Source of the DNA: Christiangramia sp.
GTDB taxonomy: Bacteria; Bacteroidota; Bacteroidia; Flavobacteriales; Flavobacteriaceae
Direction: 5' to 3'
DNA: 64,000 bases
Assembly: GCF_029937855.1 (NCBI RefSeq)
Contig: NZ_JAPYPC010000003.1
Span: 62,001 to 126,000 of the forward strand
The translations under genes were made by a program, and so were the position numbers. Below are positions 40,468-48,027 of the stretch, one piece after another. Position 1 is the first letter of the stretch, and each line of letters opens with the position of its first letter. Under the pieces are notes generated by a model that made no database searches, was not told the origin of the DNA, and worked only from the letters and a program-made list of their open reading frames with translations.

Positions 40468-43400
40468 ATGAAAGTAAAATTTACTAGTATTCTAACGCTA
40501 TTACTGGCGTTTGTGGTGCAACTTAGCTTTGCACAAGAACAAACGGTATCCGGGACAGTGACAGACAGTGATGGTCTGCCACTACCTGGAGTCAACGTTT
40601 TAATTCAAGGTACCAATACGGGTACTCAAACTGATTTCGATGGAAATTACTCCATTAATGCCGAAGAAGGCCAGGTTTTGGTATTCTCTTTCGTGGGATT
40701 ACAAACCACCGAAGTTCCAGTGGGATCTTCAAATCAAATTGATGTTACCATGCAAGGTGACGCCGCTCAACTCGAAGAAGTAGTTGTGACTGCATTAGGT
40801 GTAAGAGCTACACCGCGCTCTGTAACTTATGCCGTCGAGGGTGTAACATCTGAAGAAATTGAGAATACAGGAGAAACCAACCTGGTGAATTCACTTTCTT
40901 CTAAAGCGGCAGGGGTAAATGTGACCAGTGCTTCTGGTTCAGTAGGATCTTCATCCAATATTAGAATTAGGGGTAATACCTCGATCAACAGATCAAACAG
41001 TCCACTTTTTATTGTGGATGGAGTACCGATTGATAACTCCAGTACAGGAAATGGAGTTGGAGATGTAGATCAATCTAACAGAGCAATAGATATCAACCAG
41101 AACGATATTGCTTCAATTGATATCCTTAAAGGTACAGCAGCACAAACATTATATGGATTACGAGCTGCGAATGGAGTAGTTATCATCACTACTAAAAAAG
41201 GAATATCTGGAGCTCCTTCAGTAAGTGTATCTTCAACGATCCAATTTAGTGAAGTAAATCAATTACCAGATTTACAGCGAGAATATGCACAAGGTAGACC
41301 AGTTGGTGGAGAACCAACCTACAGAGGGCCTGAAACAGGTGAAGGCTTTAGCTGGGGCCCAAGAATATCTTCCTTGGAATATGATGGGGATACTTCTTAC
41401 CCATATAGCAGATTTGGAAGGTTAGTACCTCAAGGTGAAGGGAATGGGATGCCTGCAATGAGTTTTGATCACACTGACTTCTTCGTAACAGGTGTGTTAA
41501 ACGAACAAAATGTATCTGTAAGAGGTGGTTCTGAAAATGTAAAATACTATATCTCTGGAGGAAAATTAAACCAGACAGGAGTTGCGCCAAAAGAGGAATT
41601 TGATAGGAGATCTTTTAGAGGTGATATAAGCGCGACACTTACAGATAATCTAGAAGTATCTGCAAGCGGAAACTATGTAACTTCAGGCGGTCGTCGTGTT
41701 CAAAGAGGATCTAACGTTTCCGGTATTATGCTGGGTCTTTTAAGGTCCACACCCACATTCGACAATGGGAATGGCCTAAGCGGAAGAAGTGCTGCAGATA
41801 CTCCAAGTACATATCAGTTACCTGACGGAAGACAAAGAAGCTACCGAGGTGGCATCTATGACAACCCTTATTGGACGGTAGCTAAAAACCCATCAACTGA
41901 TGATGTTAAACGTTTTATTGGTAGATTATCTTTTGAGTACAAGCCTTTTGACTGGGCAACAGTACAGGGTACCTATGGTTATGATCAGTATTCGGATGTT
42001 AGAAAACAAGGGGTTGATATAAACAGTGCTGGAAATCCACAAGGTCAGGTTTACGATTCGAATATTTTTAGTGAAGATATCAATACGCAATTGCTAATGC
42101 TTTTTGATAGAAACATTTCTGAAAATATCACCTTTAATGGTATCATTGGGTATGATGGATTTAAAACAGAAAGCCTTTTGCGTGATGTACTTGGAAATGG
42201 ACTAACTATCCCAGGTTTCTTCAATGTTTCTAATACAGCAAGTCAGGCAACTTCTGAAAGTTTATTAAACAGAAGACATCTGGATGCCTTTCTTTCGGAA
42301 GCGAAATTTGGAATTAACGAAACTCTTTTCGTAAATGCAGCTTTTAGAAATGACTGGTCTTCTACCCTTCCAGAAGATGATAATAGCTTTGAATCTTACA
42401 GTTTAGGTGCATCTTTCATTTTTACAGAATTATGGGATAATGGATTTATGGATTATGGAAAACTTAGAGGTTCGTATGGTAAGACTGGTAATGATGCACC
42501 AGCTTTTGGTACCATCACCTATTATAATGCTGCAGAATCTGGCGGAGATGGATTTATAGATGAGAATCAATTCCCCATCTTTTCTACAGTTGCATTTGAA
42601 AGATCTGAGCAACAGGGTAACCCAAATATCCGTCCCGAAGTAACCAAGGAATTTGAAGTGGGTGCAGAATTCAGATTTTTGGATTCAAGAGTAAAGTTAG
42701 ACGTTACTTATTATGACAAAGAAACTACCGATCAAATTATAGCAGTTGATCAACCAGCTGTTACCGGTTTTACTTCAAGAATTGTAAATGCTGGAGTAAT
42801 ATCTAACAAAGGATGGGAAGCCCTACTAAGCCTTAAACCGATCCAATCTGAAAATTTCAATTGGGATATCGATGCCAACTTTTCAACTTATGAGAATATT
42901 GTAGAAGAATTAGCTGAAGATGTAGAATCCATTTTTCTTGCGGGTTTCACCTCAACCTCTTCAAGGGTTATTGCTGGAGAACCCTATGGAGCTATTTTTG
43001 GATCAAGATTTGCTAGAAACGAAAATGGAGAAGTATTAATAGGTGATAATGGATTCCCACTAGTGGACCCAGAAGATGGTGTAATTGGTGACCCGACCCC
43101 AGATTTCAATATGGGTATTAGAAACACATTCTCTTATAAAAACTTTTCTCTTACTGCTTTACTTGATATACGTGAAGGGGGAGATATTTGGTGTGGTACT
43201 TGCGGAATCATAGATTACTTTGGTACGTCCCAGAAAACAGCAGATCAACGGGAAATCACAGATTTTGTTTTTGAAGGTGTTAATGCCAATACCGGGGAAA
43301 CAAATACTCAACAGGTTGCACTAGCTGATCCAGACAACGGCCTTGGCTCGTATAGATGGGTACGTTACGGATTTGGGGGAGTTTCAGAAGATTATATATT

Positions 43401-43647
43401 TGACTCATCCTGGGTTAGATTAAGGGAAACTTCTTTAAGTTATAGGTTACCCGGAGCTCTTCTTGACAACTCTTTTCTTTCAGGTGGATCTATTACAGCC
43501 TCTGCGAGAAATTTATTTGTAATTACTGATTATCCAGGGATTGATCCAGAAACAAATTTAACAGGAGCATCCAATGGAATTGGCCTGGATTATTTCAACC
43601 AGCCAAATACAAAAAGTTATGCTTTAACGGTGAAACTTAATTTTTAA
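40468..43647 (+). CDS. SusC/RagA-type TonB-dependent receptor
   Basis: 1059 residues. Signal peptide about 1-22 (LSFAQ), regulatory domain (GLPLPGVNVLIQGTNTGTQT), TonB-box-like LEEVVVTALG, plug with IVDGVPIDNS and LYGLRAANGVVIITTKKG, and a barrel ending ALTVKLNF. The barrel has GGDIWCGTCGIIDYFGTS near residue 906, placing a CxxC pair in an outer-membrane protein segment where I would expect N-G-T in relatives. It is co-transcribed with the SusD-like gene 12 bases downstream. Substrate unknown. Confidence 0.94.
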   Translation: MKVKFTSILTLLLAFVVQLSFAQEQTVSGTVTDSDGLPLPGVNVLIQGTNTGTQTDFDGNYSINAEEGQVLVFSFVGLQTTEVPVGSSNQIDVTMQGDAAQLEEVVVTALGVRATPRSVTYAVEGVTSEEIENTGETNLVNSLSSKAAGVNVTSASGSVGSSSNIRIRGNTSINRSNSPLFIVDGVPIDNSSTGNGVGDVDQSNRAIDINQNDIASIDILKGTAAQTLYGLRAANGVVIITTKKGISGAPSVSVSSTIQFSEVNQLPDLQREYAQGRPVGGEPTYRGPETGEGFSWGPRISSLEYDGDTSYPYSRFGRLVPQGEGNGMPAMSFDHTDFFVTGVLNEQNVSVRGGSENVKYYISGGKLNQTGVAPKEEFDRRSFRGDISATLTDNLEVSASGNYVTSGGRRVQRGSNVSGIMLGLLRSTPTFDNGNGLSGRSAADTPSTYQLPDGRQRSYRGGIYDNPYWTVAKNPSTDDVKRFIGRLSFEYKPFDWATVQGTYGYDQYSDVRKQGVDINSAGNPQGQVYDSNIFSEDINTQLLMLFDRNISENITFNGIIGYDGFKTESLLRDVLGNGLTIPGFFNVSNTASQATSESLLNRRHLDAFLSEAKFGINETLFVNAAFRNDWSSTLPEDDNSFESYSLGASFIFTELWDNGFMDYGKLRGSYGKTGNDAPAFGTITYYNAAESGGDGFIDENQFPIFSTVAFERSEQQGNPNIRPEVTKEFEVGAEFRFLDSRVKLDVTYYDKETTDQIIAVDQPAVTGFTSRIVNAGVISNKGWEALLSLKPIQSENFNWDIDANFSTYENIVEELAEDVESIFLAGFTSTSSRVIAGEPYGAIFGSRFARNENGEVLIGDNGFPLVDPEDGVIGDPTPDFNMGIRNTFSYKNFSLTALLDIREGGDIWCGTCGIIDYFGTSQKTADQREITDFVFEGVNANTGETNTQQVALADPDNGLGSYRWVRYGFGGVSEDYIFDSSWVRLRETSLSYRLPGALLDNSFLSGGSITASARNLFVITDYPGIDPETNLTGASNGIGLDYFNQPNTKSYALTVKLNF

Positions 43648-43659
43648 TTAAAGGACAAT

Positions 43660-45039
43660 ATGAAATATTATAAAATACCAGCAGTTTTTTTCACAGTTCT
43701 ATTCAGTATGTCGTTACTGGTTTCCTGTGAATATGATGACGTAAACCAGGATCCTACAAGGCCTGGTGGAGATAGCGTTCCATTAGTAGCTATTGTTCCA
43801 GCCATGCAAACACAAACACACCGAAATATTGGTGCCGTATTAGGCAGGTATGGAGGAATAATTATGCAGCAATGGCAGGGATTCGATGCGCAGCAATTAC
43901 AATATACTTCTTACGTAATTGGAGAAAATGATACCAATAATCCATGGGATTTTGGCTTATATACTGGATCAATGAGAGATGCGGCAGATATCATCGAGAG
44001 AGCAACCCTTACAGACGCACCTAACACCCGCGGTTTAGCTAAGATCTATATGGCTATAAACCTGGGGATTGCGACCAATGTATGGGGGGATGTTCCTTAT
44101 TCAGAAGCTTTCCAGGGAGATGAAAACCTTTCTCCCAAATATGATGATCAGGAAGAGCTTTACGGTGTATTACAAACATTACTTTCAGAAGCTATAACTG
44201 ATTTAGAAGCTGACGATCCAGCAGGAATTCAGGGCGATTTGATTGGTGGAAGTAATGAACAGTGGATAGCCACTGCACACGCTTTAAAAGCTCGGTTTTT
44301 TATTCAGCAAACCAGCGTGAAGAGCGACGCAGCGCAACAGGCTCTGGCAGAGGCTCAAATGGCTTTTGAGGGTAATGCTAATCAACTGGACTTTATATGG
44401 GAAAACACACAAAATGGTGGACATCCACTTGCTTTGTTTGGGTTCCAGAGACCTAACACCATGATAATTGGAGATTTTTTTGCAGATTTAATGATGGGCG
44501 ATCCTAGAATGGATCTTTACATGACCCCAGACGAAGGAGATCTTTTTCTATACTTCGATGCCGATAACCCTAATCTTTTTTGGGCTCAACTAGATAGTCC
44601 TTCTCCTGTAATCAGTTATTCTGAACTCAAATTTATCGAAGCAGAAGCTCTTGAACGAACTGGTGGAGATGGTAGCGAAGCTCTTGAAGAAGCTATCAGA
44701 GCAAATTTCCAGTATTTAGGTATTTCTGCCAGCGCAACTCAGGATTATATTGATGATCTGGAAGGTTCCAGCATTGAAACAATAATTACAGAAAAATATA
44801 AGGCTCTGTACGGACAGGCTCCAATCCAGGTGTGGAATGATTTCAGAAGAACTGGTTTCCCAGATATCACTCCTAATCCAAATGGAGAGAATGGAAATAA
44901 TCCTTCTGGAATCGTACCTCGAAGACTCTTATACCCTATTTCTGAAAGACAATCCAATCCAGAAGAATACGAGGCGGCAATAGACGCCCAGGGAGGACAT
45001 TTACTAGATGATGATATTTGGGTGTTCCCTAGAAACTAG
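43660..45039 (+). CDS. SusD-like (SusD-like_2 type) nutrient-binding lipoprotein
   Basis: 459 residues. Lipobox LLVSC (Cys23) followed by EYDDVNQDPTRPGGDSVPLV. Same subgroup as the second SusD: TNVWGDVPYSEAFQGD (about 144), the FIEAEALERTGG segment, VWNDFRRTGFPDI and RRLLYPISERQSNPEEY near the end. It caps SusC3. A UUCG-loop terminator lies 38 bases after its stop. Confidence 0.92.
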   Translation: MKYYKIPAVFFTVLFSMSLLVSCEYDDVNQDPTRPGGDSVPLVAIVPAMQTQTHRNIGAVLGRYGGIIMQQWQGFDAQQLQYTSYVIGENDTNNPWDFGLYTGSMRDAADIIERATLTDAPNTRGLAKIYMAINLGIATNVWGDVPYSEAFQGDENLSPKYDDQEELYGVLQTLLSEAITDLEADDPAGIQGDLIGGSNEQWIATAHALKARFFIQQTSVKSDAAQQALAEAQMAFEGNANQLDFIWENTQNGGHPLALFGFQRPNTMIIGDFFADLMMGDPRMDLYMTPDEGDLFLYFDADNPNLFWAQLDSPSPVISYSELKFIEAEALERTGGDGSEALEEAIRANFQYLGISASATQDYIDDLEGSSIETIITEKYKALYGQAPIQVWNDFRRTGFPDITPNPNGENGNNPSGIVPRRLLYPISERQSNPEEYEAAIDAQGGHLLDDDIWVFPRN

Positions 45040-45077
45040 TGGAAATTTAATTAGCCAATTTTTATAATTCTATTTTG

Positions 45078-45108
45078 AAAAGCACTTCCTTCGGGAGGTG
45101 CTTTTTAT
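45078..45108 (+). terminator. Terminator after SusC3-SusD3
   Basis: Stem AGCACTTCC (45081-45089) / GGAGGTGCT (45094-45102) with one T-G wobble and a TTCG tetraloop closed by C-G; flanked by AAA and TTTTATTT. Confidence 0.88.
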
Positions 45109-45122
45109 TTGAATTAAGATTG

Positions 45123-45130
45123 TACCTTTG
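45123..45130 (+). promoter_or_regulatory. Promoter -7 element (TACCTTTG) next to the rlmB start codon
   Basis: Exact TAnnTTTG match ending only 4 bases before the ATG at 45135. With the usual distance from this box to the start point, the transcript would begin at or within a base or two of the ATG, so the mRNA is probably leaderless. No convincing -33 TTG at the right distance. Confidence 0.65.
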
Positions 45131-45134
45131 CCGC

Positions 45135-45887
45135 ATGGAAGAAACCACACGTATATTTGGAATCAGATCAGTTATTGAAGCGATGGAAAGCGGAAAGGAA
45201 CTGGAAAAGATATTTGTTCAAAAAGGACTTTCAGGAGCTTTATTTCAGGAATTGAACAGGCATCTTAAAAAAGCCAATTATAATGTTTCTTATGTTCCGG
45301 TAGAAAAACTGAACAAACTTAGCAAGGGAGGAAATCACCAGGGCGTTGTTGCTAATATTTCACCTATTAATTTTGTAAGCCTTGAGAAACTGGTGGAAGA
45401 TTCTCAAAATAATGAAACCACTCCGCTCTTTATCTTATTGGATGGCTTAACAGATGTTCGTAATTTTGGAGCGATCATTAGAACCGCGGAATGTTGTGGC
45501 GTTACGGGGATCATTATCCAGGAAAAAGGCTCTGCCCCTATTAATGCCGACACAGTAAAAACTTCAGCCGGCGCGGTATTCAATGTTCCTATTTGCAAAG
45601 TAAATCATATTAAAGATGCCGTTTTCCATCTTCAGACGTATGATATCAAATTAGTAGCTGCTACTGAAAAAACTGATGATTTAGTATATGATATAGATCT
45701 TAAGCAACCTGTTGCAATTATAATGGGGGATGAAGCAAAAGGGGTTTCCAATTCTATTATTAAGTCCGCTGATTTTAAAGCTAAATTACCAATGTACGGC
45801 AGCATAGAATCGCTGAATGTTTCGGTAGCCTGTGGTGCTTTTCTTTACGAAGTAATTAGGCAGCGCATCCCCCTAACCCATGCATAG
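45135..45887 (+). CDS. rlmB: 23S rRNA 2'-O-methyltransferase, RlmB/TrmH (SPOUT) family
   Basis: 250 residues from the ATG at 45135; the longer open frame from 45075 starts inside a terminator and is rejected. The N-terminal substrate-binding domain (about 1-80, MEETTRIFGIRSVIEAMESG) is followed by the SPOUT domain: DVRNFGAIIRTAE (motif 1, 107-119), IMGDEAKGVS (motif 2) and SIESLNVSVACGAFLYE (motif 3) forming the knotted SAM site. RlmB methylates G2251 of 23S rRNA; assignment to that site among SPOUT paralogues is by family resemblance only. It is convergent with the rhomboid gene. Confidence 0.85.
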   Translation: MEETTRIFGIRSVIEAMESGKELEKIFVQKGLSGALFQELNRHLKKANYNVSYVPVEKLNKLSKGGNHQGVVANISPINFVSLEKLVEDSQNNETTPLFILLDGLTDVRNFGAIIRTAECCGVTGIIIQEKGSAPINADTVKTSAGAVFNVPICKVNHIKDAVFHLQTYDIKLVAATEKTDDLVYDIDLKQPVAIIMGDEAKGVSNSIIKSADFKAKLPMYGSIESLNVSVACGAFLYEVIRQRIPLTHA

Positions 45888-45904
45888 GTAGATTTGGCAG
45901 GAAT

Positions 45905-46729
45905 TTAATCTTTCTTTTTCGATTTTTTATATATGTAACGATAAGTAATTTTATCATGCCCATCATTTTCTGAATTTCCCGCATCCGCTTCCTCATCCTG
46001 AATTTCATTTGTAGCTATTTTCTCCCCCTCCGGGGGCTGGGGGGATTCAATAAAGTTCCCGTCTTTATTAAAATGCCTCATAAAGAGATCATCTTCTTCG
46101 GAATAGTCTGGTTTTTCCCAATTATATTTAGGCGGTTCAGGAATATTTCTTCTGAAAATAAGGGAAAGCGAAAATCCACTAATTAATCCAGAGAGGTGAC
46201 CTTCCCACGAAATTGTAGGATCTATTGGAGTTACATACCACACCAGTCCCCCATAAATAAAGACAACTATTAGAGATAAGGCCACCAGCCTGTAATGTTT
46301 GGAAAAGACGCCCTTGAAAAACAGAAAGGAAGCGAGCAGGTAGATAATCCCACTGGCGCCAATATGATTGGCCGGCCTGCCAATTAACCATGTAAGAAGC
46401 CCTGTGGAAATAAGTCCTATAAAAAGTATTTTCCAGCTTATAGGTTTATAGAAATAGAAAAGTGCCAGAGATAAAATAAATAATGGAATGGTGTTATTAA
46501 AAAGGTGTTTTATATCTGAATGAATAAAAGGAGAAAAAATGATTCCGCGTAAACCAACAATTTCACCAGGCCTTACTCCAAATGAATTAAAGCTTACACC
46601 AAAACGGACTTCAATCCAGAAAACGATCCAGATAAGGAGCACAAATAAAAGCGGATAACCAATAGTTCCGCTTGTAAAAACAAAAGGTGAGGAAGCTTTC
46701 AAATTTTCTTCAATTTTAATTAACATCAC
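45905..46729 (-). CDS. Rhomboid-family intramembrane serine protease
   Basis: 274 residues with about six membrane segments. The catalytic Ser is in GASG (Ser126) and the catalytic His in WEGHLSG (His178); HLFNNT (about 75-80) supplies the L1/oxyanion region. It cleaves membrane-anchored substrates within the bilayer; the substrate is unknown. The hydrophilic C-terminus (from about 205) is cytoplasmic-looking, acidic, and contains SPQPPEGE encoded by a strikingly GC-rich palindromic stretch (46022-46048), probably an in-frame repeat insertion. The ATG at 46729 is the first plausible start. Confidence 0.87.
   Translation of the reverse strand: MMLIKIEENLKASSPFVFTSGTIGYPLLFVLLIWIVFWIEVRFGVSFNSFGVRPGEIVGLRGIIFSPFIHSDIKHLFNNTIPLFILSLALFYFYKPISWKILFIGLISTGLLTWLIGRPANHIGASGIIYLLASFLFFKGVFSKHYRLVALSLIVVFIYGGLVWYVTPIDPTISWEGHLSGLISGFSLSLIFRRNIPEPPKYNWEKPDYSEEDDLFMRHFNKDGNFIESPQPPEGEKIATNEIQDEEADAGNSENDGHDKITYRYIYKKSKKKD
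46022..46048. repeat. GC-rich repeat-like insertion inside the rhomboid gene
   Basis: About 27 bases dominated by C and G runs (CCCCCTCC GGGGG CTGGGGGG) in an otherwise AT-rich area. It encodes the Pro-rich part of the C-terminal tail and keeps the frame. From memory, similar CCCCTCCGGGGG-type elements occur as dispersed repeats in flavobacterial genomes; no other copy was seen in this window. Confidence 0.5.
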
Positions 46730-46810
46730 TAAAAACAGTATTTGAAATTAAATAGATGCTATTATTGATCTTAAATGAATATATATAATTTTAAGTATAC
46801 TTAAATTAAG

Positions 46811-46924
46811 ATGACTCTACTAATAGATTTAGAAAAATTGATAGAAAATAAAATTAAGGTATTTATTATGCCGGAAAATTTATTAAAACACGCTAAATTT
46901 TGTGGTAAGAACAGAAGAAATTAG
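46811..46924 (+). CDS. Possible small or decayed ORF (37 aa)
   Basis: ATG to TAG, starting MTLLIDLEKLIENKIKVFIM. It directly follows the 14-base palindrome by 6 bases. No homologue recognised; the sequence could equally be chance. A +1 shift at residues 29-31 would extend it by about 20 residues, so it may be a remnant. Confidence 0.15.
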   Translation: MTLLIDLEKLIENKIKVFIMPENLLKHAKFCGKNRRN

Positions 46925-46991
46925 TGAAGGTAATTCTGATCCGAGCGCCAAAAATTAACTTGCAAACGGAATGAATCTTAAGATAACGCTA

Positions 46992-47120
46992 CTAAACCTG
47001 CATTGAATTAAAGCTACTGTATTCTGATAAAAATATCAAAATTTCCCCTTTTGCTTTCACATAAAATTCTACTTCAATTTTACTGTAGAAATCCGGACAT
47101 GATTTACTTGATGTTACCAT
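46992..47120 (-). CDS. Possible small ORF (42 aa)
   Basis: ATG to TAG on the minus strand. It includes SKSCPDFYSKIEVEFYVKAK and lies downstream of peptide gene A in the same direction. Composition is protein-like (alternating charged and hydrophobic residues), but length and lack of motifs leave it doubtful; it may be a gene fragment. Confidence 0.2.
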   Translation of the reverse strand: MVTSSKSCPDFYSKIEVEFYVKAKGEILIFLSEYSSFNSMQV

Positions 47121-47470
47121 GATAGCTAAAATATTTTTTGGTAAGGAAATTTATGAATTGCAAAATTCAGTTGTTACAAAGTTTTACCGCAACACTTTTG
47201 CTTACTATTCATTCGTTACTAGTAAATATTTATAAAACGTAAATTCTAAATAGTTCATTTGTTTTGTCCTTTAATTAGGAAAATGATTTAAAAGATTCGA
47301 GCTATTTATCTACTTATATGATATTGAAATAATACCACTAGATTTTGAAGACAAAGGTTAGCTACTACTTGCAACTTTATTTAAAATTTTTCCTGAAATA
47401 TTATAAAATATCTTCACCTTATAACATCCAAAACACACTGGTGTTTTAATATATTAAATAAAATCTCAAA

Positions 47471-47506
47471 TAAAAGGATAGGATATTATTTTTACTACCC
47501 TATCCT
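47471..47506 (-). terminator. Terminator after peptide gene A
   Basis: Minus-strand stem AGGATAGG / CCTATCCT (47499-47506 with 47475-47482), 16-base loop, then TTTTATTTG. It begins 13 bases after the stop at 47519. Confidence 0.7.
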
Positions 47507-47518
47507 GTTTAACATAGA

Positions 47519-47707
47519 TTAAGCTTCAAAACAAGTTCCATCTAAGCATTTCCACTCTGTAGCATCGAACTGATAGTTAGTGCATGGAGCACAATCACTA
47601 TCCGTTGCACAATAGGAAGGACAGGAAGAAGCTCCTCCATTAATTTTGCCTAATTGTTCAGAAGAAAGCTCCAATACGTTTACGCGACTCAAAATAGTTT
47701 TTAACAT
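47519..47707 (-). CDS. Double-glycine-leader Cys-rich peptide precursor A
   Basis: 62 residues. The leader (residues 1-25, MLKTILSRVNVLELSSEQLG then KINGG) fits the Bacteroidota pattern LSxxxLxxIxGG recognised by C39 peptidases; cleavage is expected after Gly25. The 37-residue core starts ASSCPSYCATDSDCAPC and has six cysteines (29, 33, 39, 42, 54, 59), an even number suited to three disulfides. It has no Ser/Thr-rich ring pattern and no modification enzyme gene nearby. It is transcribed away from the VKOR-fusion gene, whose product probably oxidises it, and shares an upstream motif with peptide gene B. Activity (bacteriocin, signal or other) cannot be read from the sequence. Confidence 0.82.
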   Translation of the reverse strand: MLKTILSRVNVLELSSEQLGKINGGASSCPSYCATDSDCAPCTNYQFDATEWKCLDGTCFEA

Positions 47708-48027
47708 ATTTATAATTTTAATTAATTATTTACCTTGAACATTTTAGAACTAGCAAGGCATTAGTTCATTTAAAAAATAATTAAAAAGCTTCGAATTTAT
47801 TTAAAATATAGTCTCTAATCTAATTATTTCTTTTTTATATTACATACATTAAATTTAATTATTTTTGATAAAATTCCTAATAATTCATTGAAATTAATCA
47901 AGAATTACAAAATTCTATTTACTTTTCGAAAGTAAATAATTGTAAAAATCTTAAGAATATCCAGTTGGTAGATCTGCAATATTTTTCTATCGACATATTT
48001 ATAACCTACAACTAAAAAATAAGACAT
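47708..48027. other. Divergent intergenic region, peptide A / VKOR fusion
   Basis: 320 bases, very AT-rich, without a gene. Near the peptide A side it holds the shared CTTG...AAATGTTCAAG element (47734-47757). No convincing -33/-7 pair was found for the VKOR-fusion gene on the plus strand; AT-richness gives many weak matches. Confidence 0.7.
47734..47757 (-). promoter_or_regulatory. Shared upstream element of peptide gene A
   Basis: The minus strand reads CTTG, 9 variable bases, then AAATGTTCAAG, ending exactly 26 bases before the ATG at 47707. It aligns with the element before peptide gene B at 19 of 24 positions with identical spacing. CTTG/CAAG form an inverted repeat. The TTG followed after 21 bases by TAAATAAT could also be a weak promoter. 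Confidence 0.65.

Larger units (their letters stand above)
46730..47518. other. 789-base AT-rich region without a confident gene
   Basis: Contains a perfect 14-base palindrome TTAAGTATACTTAA (46791-46804), three short open frames of 37-42 codons and, at its right end, the terminator of peptide gene A. The open frames are 46811-46924 (+), 46992-47120 (-) and 47119-47235 (+). None has a recognised motif or ribosome-binding signal. The first may be frameshifted: reading one base over at AAATTTT continues as NFVVRTEEISEGNSDPSAKN. It looks like decayed accessory DNA beside the peptide-export island. Confidence 0.6.

Noticed and set aside
45075-45134. N-terminal extension of the rRNA methyltransferase frame
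   Set aside because: It begins inside the SusC3-SusD3 terminator, crosses the TACCTTTG promoter box and adds non-homologous residues; the ATG at 45135 fits the family.
47119-47235. 38-codon plus-strand frame in the 789-base gap
   Set aside because: No leader, GG site or conserved motif, and no ribosome-binding signal; left only as a note in the region entry.
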